From: Lachnospiraceae bacterium
GTDB taxonomy: Bacteria; Bacillota; Clostridia; Lachnospirales; Lachnospiraceae
Reading direction: 5' to 3'
DNA length: 13,124 bases
NCBI GenBank assembly: GCA_009774215.1
Contig: VSNH01000102.1
Span: 1 to 13,124 of the forward strand
This document shows, one piece after another, positions 13,041 through 13,124 of this stretch (position 1 is the stretch's first letter; every line of letters begins with the position of its first letter). The notes beneath the pieces are model-generated. The model was not told where the DNA came from. It saw only the letters and a list, made by a program, of their open reading frames with translations, and did no database searches. A program made the position numbers and the translations under genes.

Positions 13041-13124
13041 TTACAGCTTCTCCGGCTCCGGATAATCCACTCCGAATGTCTCAACGGTAACCGTTTGCAT
13101 GATCTGATCTTCCAGCGGTCTGTC
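13041..13124 (-). CDS. C-terminus of an unidentified protein (partial)
   Basis: On the minus strand an open frame enters from the window edge and ends at TAA (13041-13043), giving 27 residues that include QTVTVETFGVDYPEPEKL. The amino-acid composition looks like real protein, but the fragment is too short to identify. It is probably the resident gene flanking the right end of the mobilizable element, with its 3' end pointing towards the integrase. The 131 bases between it and the integrase stop hold the repeats described above and presumably the right attachment site. Confidence 0.45.
   Translation of the reverse strand, partial: DRPLEDQIMQTVTVETFGVDYPEPEKL

Noticed and set aside
13031..13052. 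GAGAAACTG/CAGCTTCTC hairpin as terminator of the minus-strand flanking gene
   Set aside because: It overlaps the stop codon, has a mismatch in the stem, and on the minus strand is followed by an A run instead of T.
1..13124. CRISPR arrays, tRNA or rRNA genes
   Set aside because: No regularly spaced repeats, cloverleaf-like sequences or conserved rRNA segments were seen on either strand.

Overview
The window looks like chromosomal DNA of a gut-type Firmicute, most likely a Clostridia/Lachnospiraceae member. This rests on purine-rich Shine-Dalgarno sites, mixed AT-rich and moderately GC-rich blocks, a LytTR/GHKL two-component pair with an AgrD-type peptide, and a Tn916-like integrase beside a MobC/relaxase pair. 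No species can be named from sequence alone.

Left block (1-1474): a gene-free AT-rich leader, then an ECF sigma factor overlapping a zinc-finger (HC2/ZAS) membrane anti-sigma factor. An ECF-like promoter lies just upstream, so the pair may be autoregulated.

Central block (1567-7446): a more GC-rich, tightly packed rightward cluster. It holds a MacB/LolD-type ABC ATPase, a membrane-fusion (HlyD-like) protein and a MacB/FtsX-type permease. These are followed by a LytTR response regulator whose N-terminal receiver half, including the phospho-acceptor Asp, is missing, and by an AgrC-like GHKL histidine kinase. After the kinase, with its own Shine-Dalgarno site and a hairpin terminator, lies a 51-codon gene for an AgrD-like cyclic (thio)lactone autoinducer precursor. 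No AgrB processing protease is present in the window. The cluster reads as a peptide-sensing circuit next to an efflux/export pump.

Right block (about 7447-13040): a small integrative mobilizable element. Its MobC accessory protein and relaxase lie on the minus strand. A palindrome-rich non-coding region (candidate oriT), a ribbon-helix-helix regulator and a tyrosine integrase lie on the plus side. No type IV secretion genes are visible, so it could only be mobilized by another element. An intact IS4-family insertion sequence (1419 bp, 20-bp terminal inverted repeats, 10-bp target duplication) has landed between mobC and the palindromic region. The integrase carries two single-base losses in homopolymer runs. 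The relaxase appears to have lost its natural stop codon through a third such loss, so its reading frame now runs through its own terminator hairpin. The window ends in the C-terminus of an unidentified minus-strand gene flanking the element.
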